Of a stretch of DNA of 64,000 nucleotides, positions 57,538-64,000 are shown piece by piece. The translations under genes and the position numbers were made by a program. The DNA is from Xenorhabdus eapokensis. Lineage in GTDB: Bacteria > Pseudomonadota > Gammaproteobacteria > Enterobacterales > Enterobacteriaceae. The DNA is taken from the NCBI RefSeq assembly GCF_001908105.1, contig NZ_MKGQ01000005.1, forward strand, positions 62,001 through 126,000. The letters are read 5' to 3'. Every line of letters begins with the position of its first letter. Position 1 is the first letter of the stretch. The notes below the pieces were generated by a model. The model ran no database searches. It was not told where the DNA came from and saw only the letters and a program-made list of their open reading frames with translations.

Positions 57538-58809
57538 ATGACAGATAAGCGCAAAGACGGTTCAGGAAAGCTGCTGTATTGCTCTTTCTGCGGGAAAAGC
57601 CAACATGAAGTACGGAAATTAATAGCCGGCCCGTCAGTGTATATCTGCGATGAATGTGTCGATTTATGTAACGATATCATTCGCGAAGAAATTAAAGAGC
57701 TGATACCACATCGTGAGCGTAGCACATTGCCTACCCCTCATGAAATTCGCCAACATCTGGATGATTATGTTATCGGCCAGGAAACAGCGAAAAAAGTGTT
57801 AGCAGTTGCGGTTTATAACCATTACAAGAGATTGCGTAATGGTGATTCCACGAACGGTGTGGAACTCGGCAAAAGTAATATTCTGTTGATTGGCCCGACA
57901 GGTAGCGGTAAAACGTTGCTGGCAGAGACATTGGCTCGTTATTTAGACGTTCCGTTTACGATGGCTGACGCCACGACATTAACCGAAGCGGGTTATGTTG
58001 GGGAAGATGTAGAAAATATTATCCAGAAACTTCTGCAAAAATGTGACTACGATGTGCAGAAAGCACAACGTGGTATCGTGTATATTGATGAAATAGATAA
58101 AATTTCCCGTAAATCTGATAACCCATCAATTACTCGCGATGTATCAGGAGAAGGGGTTCAGCAGGCTCTGTTAAAACTGATTGAAGGCACTGTGGCTGCG
58201 GTTCCTCCTCAAGGTGGCCGTAAGCACCCACAGCAGGAATTCTTGCAAGTTGATACTTCCAAAATTCTGTTTATCTGTGGCGGTGCGTTTGCCGGCTTGG
58301 ATAAAGTTGTCAGCCAGCGTTTGAATGTCAGCTCAGGTATTGGTTTCAGTGCTACAGTTAGGGGTGAATCAGAGAAAGCCACAGAAGGTGAGTTGCTGTC
58401 TGAGGTTGAACCGGAAGATTTAATTAAATTTGGGTTAATTCCTGAATTTATTGGTCGTCTGCCAGTGGTGGCAACACTGACTGAACTTAGTGAAGAAGCA
58501 TTGATTCAGATCCTACAGGAACCCAAAAATGCGCTGACCAAACAGTATCAGGCCCTGTTTAACCTTGAGGGTGTTGAACTGGAGTTCAGAAAAGAAGCAT
58601 TGACTGCCATAGCGAAAAAAGCAATGGCGCGTAAAACGGGTGCTCGTGGTCTTCGTTCAATTGTTGAGGGGGTTTTACTGGATACAATGTACGATCTACC
58701 ATCGATGGAACATGTAGAGAAAGTTGTCGTTGATGAAACGGTTGTTGAAGATAATTCCGCACCATTATTGATATATAGCAAGCCGGATGCCCAAGTTTCT
58801 GGTGAGTGA
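57538..58809 (+). CDS. clpX: ATP-dependent Clp protease ATP-binding subunit ClpX
   Basis: AAA+ unfoldase that feeds substrates to ClpP. 423 residues. The N-terminal zinc domain has [18 protein letters not shown] and ICDECVDLC. Walker A is [20 protein letters not shown] and Walker B is [16 protein letters not shown]. The pore loop (GYVGED) and [20 protein letters not shown] sensor-2 region are present. [17 protein letters not shown] carries the Arg finger; the ClpP-contact IGF loop reads SGIGFSA. ATG 57538 lies 7 bases after GAGG. A terminator separates it from lon. Confidence 0.98.
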   Translation: MTDKRKDGSGKLLYCSFCGKSQHEVRKLIAGPSVYICDECVDLCNDIIREEIKELIPHRERSTLPTPHEIRQHLDDYVIGQETAKKVLAVAVYNHYKRLRNGDSTNGVELGKSNILLIGPTGSGKTLLAETLARYLDVPFTMADATTLTEAGYVGEDVENIIQKLLQKCDYDVQKAQRGIVYIDEIDKISRKSDNPSITRDVSGEGVQQALLKLIEGTVAAVPPQGGRKHPQQEFLQVDTSKILFICGGAFAGLDKVVSQRLNVSSGIGFSATVRGESEKATEGELLSEVEPEDLIKFGLIPEFIGRLPVVATLTELSEEALIQILQEPKNALTKQYQALFNLEGVELEFRKEALTAIAKKAMARKTGARGLRSIVEGVLLDTMYDLPSMEHVEKVVVDETVVEDNSAPLLIYSKPDAQVSGE

Positions 58810-58857
58810 CGAAATGGAGTAGGAAGCGCCGATTATCAATACGCATTGAAAAAAACA

Positions 58858-58887
58858 AATGAGGGATTCTCCCTCATTTTGTTTTTT
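58858..58887 (+). terminator. Terminator of clpX
   Basis: AATGAGGGA / TCCCTCATT arms around a TTC loop, followed by TTGTTTTTT. Confidence 0.85.
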
Positions 58888-58901
58888 GCAGATATAGGCT
58901 A

Positions 58902-58928
58902 TTGAATGTCAGATTCCTGTCCCCATAT
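58902..58928 (+). promoter_or_regulatory. Sigma-32 (heat-shock) promoter of lon
   Basis: TTGAA (58902-58906), a 14-base spacer, then CCCCATAT (58921-58928), a perfect match to the sigma-32 -10 consensus CCCCATNT. It closely resembles the known E. coli lon heat-shock promoter and lies 88 bases before the start codon. Confidence 0.75.
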
Positions 58929-59015
58929 ATTTTATATTCTTTGAAGTGAAACTCGTGAAAACCGTGTTTCACGAGATTCCTAAAACTGGCGAAAGCTAAA
59001 CGAAGAGAGAGCTCT

Positions 59016-61370
59016 ATGAATCCTGAGCGTTCCGAACGCATAGAAATCCCTGTATTGCCTTTGCGCGATGTAGTGGTTTACCCACATATGGTGATCCCTC
59101 TGTTTGTTGGGCGTGAGAAGTCGATTCATTGCCTGGAAGCAGCAATGGAGCATGACAAACAAGTCATGTTGGTCGCGCAAAAAGAAGCATCTACTGATGA
59201 GCCGGGAGTTAATGATCTTTTCTCCGTAGGCACAGTGGCTTCTGTTTTACAGATGTTAAAGTTGCCAGATGGTACAGTAAAAGTTCTGGTTGAAGGCTTG
59301 CAGCGTGCTCGCATTACCACCTTGACGGATAATGGCGAATATTTTTATGCACAAGTTGAACACCTTGAATCCCCTGACGTTGATGAACGTGAGCAAGAAG
59401 TTCTGGTAAGAACAGTAATTAACCAGTTTGAAGGTTATGTCAAACTGAATAAAAAGATCCCACCAGAAGTACTGACATCGTTACACAGTATTGAAGATGC
59501 GGCAAAACTGGCAGATACCATCGCTGCACATATGCCTTTGAAAATCAACGACAAGCAGACAGTTCTAGAAATGTCTAATGTTGTTGAGCGCATTGAATAT
59601 CTGATAGCCATGATGGAATCAGAAATCGATCTGTTACAGGTAGAAAAACGTATCCGTAATCGCGTTAAAAAACAGATGGAAAAAAGCCAGCGCGAGTACT
59701 ACCTGAATGAGCAAATGAAAGCGATCCAGAAAGAGTTAGGTGAGATGGATGATGCACCTGATGAATATGAGACGCTGAAACGCAAGATCGAAGACGCGAA
59801 CATGCCGAAAGAGGCACGCGAAAAAGCCGAAGCTGAATTGCAGAAATTAAAGATGATGTCTCCGATGTCGGCTGAAGCAACGGTTGTTCGTAGTTACATT
59901 GACTGGATGGTGCAAGTTCCTTGGGTTTCACGTAGCAAGGTAAAAAAAGATTTAGTAAAAGCTCAGGAAGTGCTGGATATAGACCATTATGGTTTGGAGC
60001 GTGTCAAAGAGCGTATTCTGGAATATCTTGCGGTACAGAGCCGCGTTAGCAAGCTTAAGGGGCCAATACTTTGTTTGGTAGGGCCTCCTGGTGTGGGTAA
60101 AACCTCATTGGGCCGTTCTATCGCCCGTGCAACTGGACGTAAGTATGTGCGTATGGCATTGGGTGGCGTACGTGATGAAGCAGAGATCCGAGGTCATCGC
60201 CGTACCTATATTGGTTCCATGCCGGGCAAATTAATTCAGAAAATGTCCAAGGTAGGGGTTAAAAATCCGTTGTTTCTGTTGGATGAAATCGACAAAATGT
60301 CATCCGATATGCGTGGCGACCCAGCTTCAGCATTGTTAGAGGTGCTTGATCCTGAACAAAACGTAGCATTTAACGATCATTATCTCGAAGTTGATTACGA
60401 TCTCTCCGATGTCATGTTCGTGGCAACATCTAACTCCATGAATATTCCTGCTCCACTGCTGGATCGTATGGAAGTCATTCGTCTATCGGGCTATACCGAA
60501 GATGAAAAACTGAATATTGCCAAACGTCATCTGCTACCAAAACAGATCGAGCGTAACGCTCTGAAGAAAGACGAATTAACTATCGATGATGGGGCAATTA
60601 TTGGCATTATCCGTTACTACACTCGTGAGGCTGGCGTTCGTAGTTTGGAGCGTGAAATCTCTAAATTGTGTCGTAAAGCAGTCAAAGCATTACTGATGGA
60701 TAAGAAACTTAAGCACATCGAAATTAATGCAGATAACTTGAAAAATTATCTGGGTGTGCAGAAAGTGGATTATGGCCGTGCTGATACAGAAAATCGAGTT
60801 GGTCAGGTAACTGGTCTGGCGTGGACAGAAGTAGGTGGTGATTTGCTGACGATTGAAACAGCCAGTGTACCAGGTAAAGGTAAGTTGACTTATACCGGTT
60901 CATTGGGTGAAGTAATGCAGGAATCCATCCAGGCGGCATTGACAGTGGTTCGTGCTCGTGCTGATAAACTGGGTATCAGCTCTGATTTCCATGAGAAACG
61001 TGATATTCATGTTCATGTACCGGAAGGAGCGACGCCAAAAGATGGTCCAAGTGCAGGTATTGCAATGTGCACAGCATTAGTTTCTTGCCTGACGGGAAAT
61101 CCAGTGCGTGCTGACGTAGCCATGACAGGGGAAATTACTCTGCGTGGTTTAGTTCTGCCAATAGGTGGCCTAAAAGAGAAACTGCTGGCAGCGCATCGTG
61201 GGGGAATTAAAACGGTTTTGATCCCAGATGACAATAAACGAGATCTGGAAGAGATCCCACAGAATGTGATCCAAGATTTGGAGATCCATCCCGTTAAGCG
61301 TATAGAAGATGTTTTATCTATCGCTTTGCAGGAACCCGCATTTGGCGCAGAAGTAGTATCACTAAAATAG
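59016..61370 (+). CDS. lon: ATP-dependent protease La (Lon)
   Basis: Hexameric AAA+ serine protease that degrades damaged and regulatory proteins. 784 residues, identical to E. coli Lon. The N-domain begins EIPVLPLRDVVVYPHMVIPL. Walker A is LVGPPGVGKTSLGRSIA and Walker B is PLFLLDEIDKMSSDMRG. The catalytic Ser lies in ATPKDGPSAGIAMCTALVS (near residue 679), with the Lys partner in LPIGGLKEKLLAAHRGG. It is transcribed from a sigma-32 promoter and is followed by hupB. Confidence 0.98.
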   Translation: MNPERSERIEIPVLPLRDVVVYPHMVIPLFVGREKSIHCLEAAMEHDKQVMLVAQKEASTDEPGVNDLFSVGTVASVLQMLKLPDGTVKVLVEGLQRARITTLTDNGEYFYAQVEHLESPDVDEREQEVLVRTVINQFEGYVKLNKKIPPEVLTSLHSIEDAAKLADTIAAHMPLKINDKQTVLEMSNVVERIEYLIAMMESEIDLLQVEKRIRNRVKKQMEKSQREYYLNEQMKAIQKELGEMDDAPDEYETLKRKIEDANMPKEAREKAEAELQKLKMMSPMSAEATVVRSYIDWMVQVPWVSRSKVKKDLVKAQEVLDIDHYGLERVKERILEYLAVQSRVSKLKGPILCLVGPPGVGKTSLGRSIARATGRKYVRMALGGVRDEAEIRGHRRTYIGSMPGKLIQKMSKVGVKNPLFLLDEIDKMSSDMRGDPASALLEVLDPEQNVAFNDHYLEVDYDLSDVMFVATSNSMNIPAPLLDRMEVIRLSGYTEDEKLNIAKRHLLPKQIERNALKKDELTIDDGAIIGIIRYYTREAGVRSLEREISKLCRKAVKALLMDKKLKHIEINADNLKNYLGVQKVDYGRADTENRVGQVTGLAWTEVGGDLLTIETASVPGKGKLTYTGSLGEVMQESIQAALTVVRARADKLGISSDFHEKRDIHVHVPEGATPKDGPSAGIAMCTALVSCLTGNPVRADVAMTGEITLRGLVLPIGGLKEKLLAAHRGGIKTVLIPDDNKRDLEEIPQNVIQDLEIHPVKRIEDVLSIALQEPAFGAEVVSLK

Positions 61371-61419
61371 TGAGCTAACTCAAGGACTGTGTATAAAATT
61401 GAGGTTGGTGAGTAAATTC

Positions 61420-61439
61420 AGGCTTGCCAGCCTTTTTTT
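61420..61439 (+). terminator. Terminator of lon
   Basis: Short stem AGGCT-TGCC-AGCCT followed by TTTTTT, 50 bases after the lon stop. Confidence 0.65.
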
Positions 61440-61602
61440 ATGTTATTAAGTTAGATTAGTCTAATTATCTGATTAAAAATTTTGCTGTTCTATGATTTCT
61501 TGCTAATACTGGAAAAGGATTGATATAACGGTACAACTGCCGTGTTATCTGTTGTAAATCGGTTTCTGTAACGATAGTAATATTAAAATGGGGATGACAA
61601 GA

Positions 61603-61878
61603 GTGAATAAGTCACAACTGATCGACAAAATTGCTGCTGATGCCAATATTTCTAAGGCAGCAGCCGGACGTGTAGTAGATGCATTCATTTCTTCCGTATC
61701 TGGTGCATTGAAAAATGGTGATGATGTCGCTTTAGTGGGGTTCGGTACGTTTACTGTACGTGAGCGTGCTGCACGTACAGGACGCAACCCTCAGACAGGC
61801 AAGGAAATCAAGATCGCAGCAGCAAAAGTACCTGCTTTCCGAGCTGGAAAGGGTTTAAAAGACGCTGTTAATGGCTAA
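61603..61878 (+). CDS. hupB: DNA-binding protein HU-beta
   Basis: Nucleoid protein that bends DNA without sequence preference. The frame opens at ATG 61588, but GTG 61603 is chosen: GGGGA lies 8 bases before it and the protein then starts [20 protein letters not shown], like all HU-beta proteins. 91 residues. [20 protein letters not shown] and [20 protein letters not shown] form the DNA-binding arm with its intercalating Pro. It lies between lon and ppiD, as in E. coli, with its own promoter region and terminator. Confidence 0.97.
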   Translation: MNKSQLIDKIAADANISKAAAGRVVDAFISSVSGALKNGDDVALVGFGTFTVRERAARTGRNPQTGKEIKIAAAKVPAFRAGKGLKDAVNG

Positions 61879-61955
61879 TGAGCAGGAAACAGCCCCTGGT
61901 TTTTGTTATTGCAATAAACTTCAACTGACTAGGGTGTGTTGATAGGCTAGAATAT

Positions 61956-61988
61956 AAGCGCATCAATTGGTTGGTGCGCTTTTTTTCT
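61956..61988 (+). terminator. Terminator of hupB
   Basis: AAGCGCATCAA / TTGGTGCGCTT arms (one G-T pair) with a TTGG loop, then TTTTTT. Confidence 0.85.
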
Positions 61989-62052
61989 CTTAGCGTTTGA
62001 ATTGTCGTAATATGACAGTTTCTTTTTCACTAAAGCGGAGTTTTACGTCTTT

Positions 62053-63933
62053 ATGATGGACAACCTACGCACGGCGGCGAACGGTCCTGTGCTCAAAATT
62101 GTGTTGGCTCTAATTATCCTGACTTTCTTGGTGACGGGGGTAACTGGTTACCTGTCAAGCGAAAGTGGTAGTTATGCTGCCAAAGTGAATGGCCAAACCA
62201 TTAGTCGTGCTCAGCTAGAGCAGGCATTTTTACAAGAAAAAAATGCTCAGCAGGAAAAGCTGGGAGATGAATTCTCAACTTTGTTAAGCGATGAACAGAT
62301 GCTACAGCAGCTTCGGCGCCAATCATTGGAGAGATTGAACAATGCTACTTTGATTGAACAATATGCCCGTAAGCTGGGTTTATCAGCAAGCGATAATCAG
62401 GTTGCCCAGGAGATACGTAATCTACCGTTTCTCCAGACTGACGGCCAATTTGATAACAACAAATATCAGGAGTATTTAAGCTGGCTTGCCCATTCAAACA
62501 TTAGTCCCGATAGTTTTGCGGAACAGGTTCGTCAGGAACTGATTAATCGTCAGTTAAATCAAATTGTTATAGGTGCGGAAATTGCATTGCCGCCAGAAAT
62601 AAGACAGGAAGCGGCATTACTTCTGCAAGAAAGGACAGTGCGTTTTGCGACTCTTGAATTGAAGTCAATTGAAGAGAAGCAGACAGTTACCGATGAAGAG
62701 CTGAAAAAATACTATGACGCACATAGTAAGAATTTCACTGTGCCGGAAAAAGTAAAAGTTAGTTACATCAAAATGGATGCAGCTAATGAACTGAAAAATG
62801 TCACTGTATCTGATGTTGATATTGAAAAATATTATAAAAACAACCTGGCAAAATACACTAAGCCTGAACAGAAGAAGTACAGTTTTATTCAACTGGATTC
62901 AGACTCTGCCGCTAAATCGGTTTTGGATGAATTAAAGAAAGGGGCTGATTTTAGTCAATTAGCGTCAGAAAAATCGACTGACAAATTTTCTGCTCAAAAG
63001 GGGGGCGATTTGGGGTGGATGGAAGAAAGTTCTTTGCCTAATGAACTCAAATCGGTGAATTTGACACAGAAGGGGCAACTTTCTGATGTGGTCAAATTAT
63101 CTCATGGATATGCAATTTTCCGTTTAGATGATATTAAGCCCCAGGAAGTCAAACCATTGACTGATGTAAGCCCGGAAATAGGAAAAATTGTTAAGCAGGA
63201 AAAAGCGATTGATGCGTTCTATGCATTACAGAGAAAAGTGAGTGATGCGGCAGCGAATGATAATGAATCTTTAACAGCAGCAGAAAAAGCAGCAGGTTAT
63301 CAAGCTGTGATCACTGACTGGTTTGATCGCGATCATGTTCCGACTGACATTAATTTCAACCAAGTTGTTCAGGCTATTTTCTCTGGCAATTTGATTGATG
63401 ACAAAGGGGCGACAGGAATTAACTCTGATGTCATTTCGGTTGAAGGTGACAGAGCTTTTATTCTGCGTGTTGACGACGTGAAGCCTGAGACAGTCCAATC
63501 ATTTGAACAGGCTAAACCTGAAGTTACTGAATTGGTGAAACGTCAGAAAGCAGAAAAGCAACTTCAAATTGAAAGTGAAAAATTACTGGCTACTCTGAAA
63601 GAGGGCAAAGGTGAGCCAGCATTGAAAGCTGCGGGAATTCAGTTTGAGCAACCTACCGTGATAAAACATCTATCACAAACCAATCAGGCTACCGATGTGG
63701 CATTCACGTTACCTCATCCTAAAGAGGGTAAACCTGTATATGGATTAGCCCAAGATGAACTGGGTAACGCTGTACTTATCCAATTAGATAAAGTGGTTCC
63801 GGGATCTGTTACCGATGATCTGCTCAAACAATATATGGCGGGTTATCAATATCAGACAGGTAATATCATGCTGGAGTCACTGATAATGAATTTACGTGAC
63901 AATGCGGATATTAAATTCGGTCAACTGGATTAA
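62053..63933 (+). CDS. ppiD: Periplasmic folding chaperone PpiD (SurA/parvulin-like)
   Basis: Inner-membrane-anchored periplasmic chaperone at the SecYEG exit. 626 residues (E. coli 623). The N-terminal anchor is LKIVLALIILTFLVTGVTGY (about residues 14-33) after MMDNLRTAANGPV. A SurA-like N-domain begins YAAKVNGQTISRAQLEQAFL. The parvulin domain is KKGADFSQLASEKSTD, GGDLGWMEESSLPNELKSVN and YAIFRLDDIKPQEV; in PpiD it lacks clear isomerase activity. A second parvulin-like part and a tail complete it. Two ATGs begin the gene (62053 and 62056). It is last in the window and closed by a terminator. Confidence 0.96.
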   Translation: MMDNLRTAANGPVLKIVLALIILTFLVTGVTGYLSSESGSYAAKVNGQTISRAQLEQAFLQEKNAQQEKLGDEFSTLLSDEQMLQQLRRQSLERLNNATLIEQYARKLGLSASDNQVAQEIRNLPFLQTDGQFDNNKYQEYLSWLAHSNISPDSFAEQVRQELINRQLNQIVIGAEIALPPEIRQEAALLLQERTVRFATLELKSIEEKQTVTDEELKKYYDAHSKNFTVPEKVKVSYIKMDAANELKNVTVSDVDIEKYYKNNLAKYTKPEQKKYSFIQLDSDSAAKSVLDELKKGADFSQLASEKSTDKFSAQKGGDLGWMEESSLPNELKSVNLTQKGQLSDVVKLSHGYAIFRLDDIKPQEVKPLTDVSPEIGKIVKQEKAIDAFYALQRKVSDAAANDNESLTAAEKAAGYQAVITDWFDRDHVPTDINFNQVVQAIFSGNLIDDKGATGINSDVISVEGDRAFILRVDDVKPETVQSFEQAKPEVTELVKRQKAEKQLQIESEKLLATLKEGKGEPALKAAGIQFEQPTVIKHLSQTNQATDVAFTLPHPKEGKPVYGLAQDELGNAVLIQLDKVVPGSVTDDLLKQYMAGYQYQTGNIMLESLIMNLRDNADIKFGQLD

Positions 63934-63977
63934 AATTGCGAAGCTACTCGCATCTGTTTTTGCAAAATAGTAATTGA

Positions 63978-64000
63978 AAAAGGCCACTCTCGTGGCCTTT
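63978..64000 (+). terminator. Terminator of ppiD
   Basis: AAAAGGCCAC-TCTC-GTGGCCTTT at the window edge; the T-run is cut by the end of the window. Confidence 0.8.

Overview
The window is a chromosomal segment of a gammaproteobacterium of the order Enterobacterales. The best guess is the Xenorhabdus/Photorhabdus group of the Morganellaceae. Gene order follows the enteric queA-tgt-yajC-secDF-nrdR-ribDH-nusB-thiL-pgpA / dxs-ispA-xseB-thiI / yajL-panE-yajQ-yajR-cyoABCDE / ampG-yajG-bolA-tig-clpPX-lon-hupB-ppiD backbone. The DNA is moderately AT-rich, the products resemble but clearly differ from the E. coli proteins, and there is a remnant of a LuxR-type regulator of the kind common in these genera. 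The genus is an inference from remembered protein similarity.

Layout. (1) 1-2500 is an accessory, decaying end: the 3' part of an acyltransferase-3 gene, a TetR regulator, and the wreck of a PIN-domain toxin-antitoxin pair. (2) 2500-10300 holds an OmpC/OmpF-type porin, rdgC, mak, cpdB, a broken 5'-nucleotidase lipoprotein gene and an orphan OppA-like binding protein. (3) 10300-21900 holds sbcCD, phoBR behind a Pho box, brnQ, ggt and a 2-Cys peroxiredoxin. (4) 22100-33960 is the acpH / queA / tgt-yajC-secD-secF / nrdR-ribD-ribH-nusB-thiL-pgpA core. It is interrupted between queA and tgt by a BrnT/BrnA-like toxin-antitoxin-type pair preceded by two copies of a 12-bp palindrome. (5) 34000-37150 holds pcp with two DUF979/DUF969 membrane genes, then LuxR and IS3-type remnants. 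(6) 37220-46740 holds dxs-ispA-xseB, thiI, yajL-panE, yajQ and yajR. (7) 45850-50650 is the cytochrome bo3 operon cyoABCDE. (8) 51000-64000 holds a Tsx/OmpK-type channel, ampG, yajG, bolA, and the protein-quality-control run tig-clpP-clpX-lon-hupB-ppiD.

Functional themes. The core part joins tRNA modification (queA, tgt, thiI), protein export (yajC-secDF), riboflavin/thiamine/isoprenoid synthesis (ribDH, thiL, dxs, ispA, thiI), respiration (cyo), recombination and repair (rdgC, sbcCD, xseB) and proteostasis (tig, clpPX, lon, ppiD). Nutrient scavenging is represented by phoBR, cpdB, mak, brnQ, ggt, OppA-like, Tsx-like and pcp with its putative 5-oxoproline permease.

No CRISPR array, tRNA, rRNA, complete insertion sequence or intact prophage was seen. 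No clearly undescribed multi-gene system is evident. The best candidates for new biology are the toxin-antitoxin-like insertion between queA and tgt with its twin operators, a small Ile/Leu-rich reading frame ahead of brnQ, tandem hairpins between ribD and ribH, a long inverted repeat between clpP and clpX, and several unassigned operator-like palindromes.
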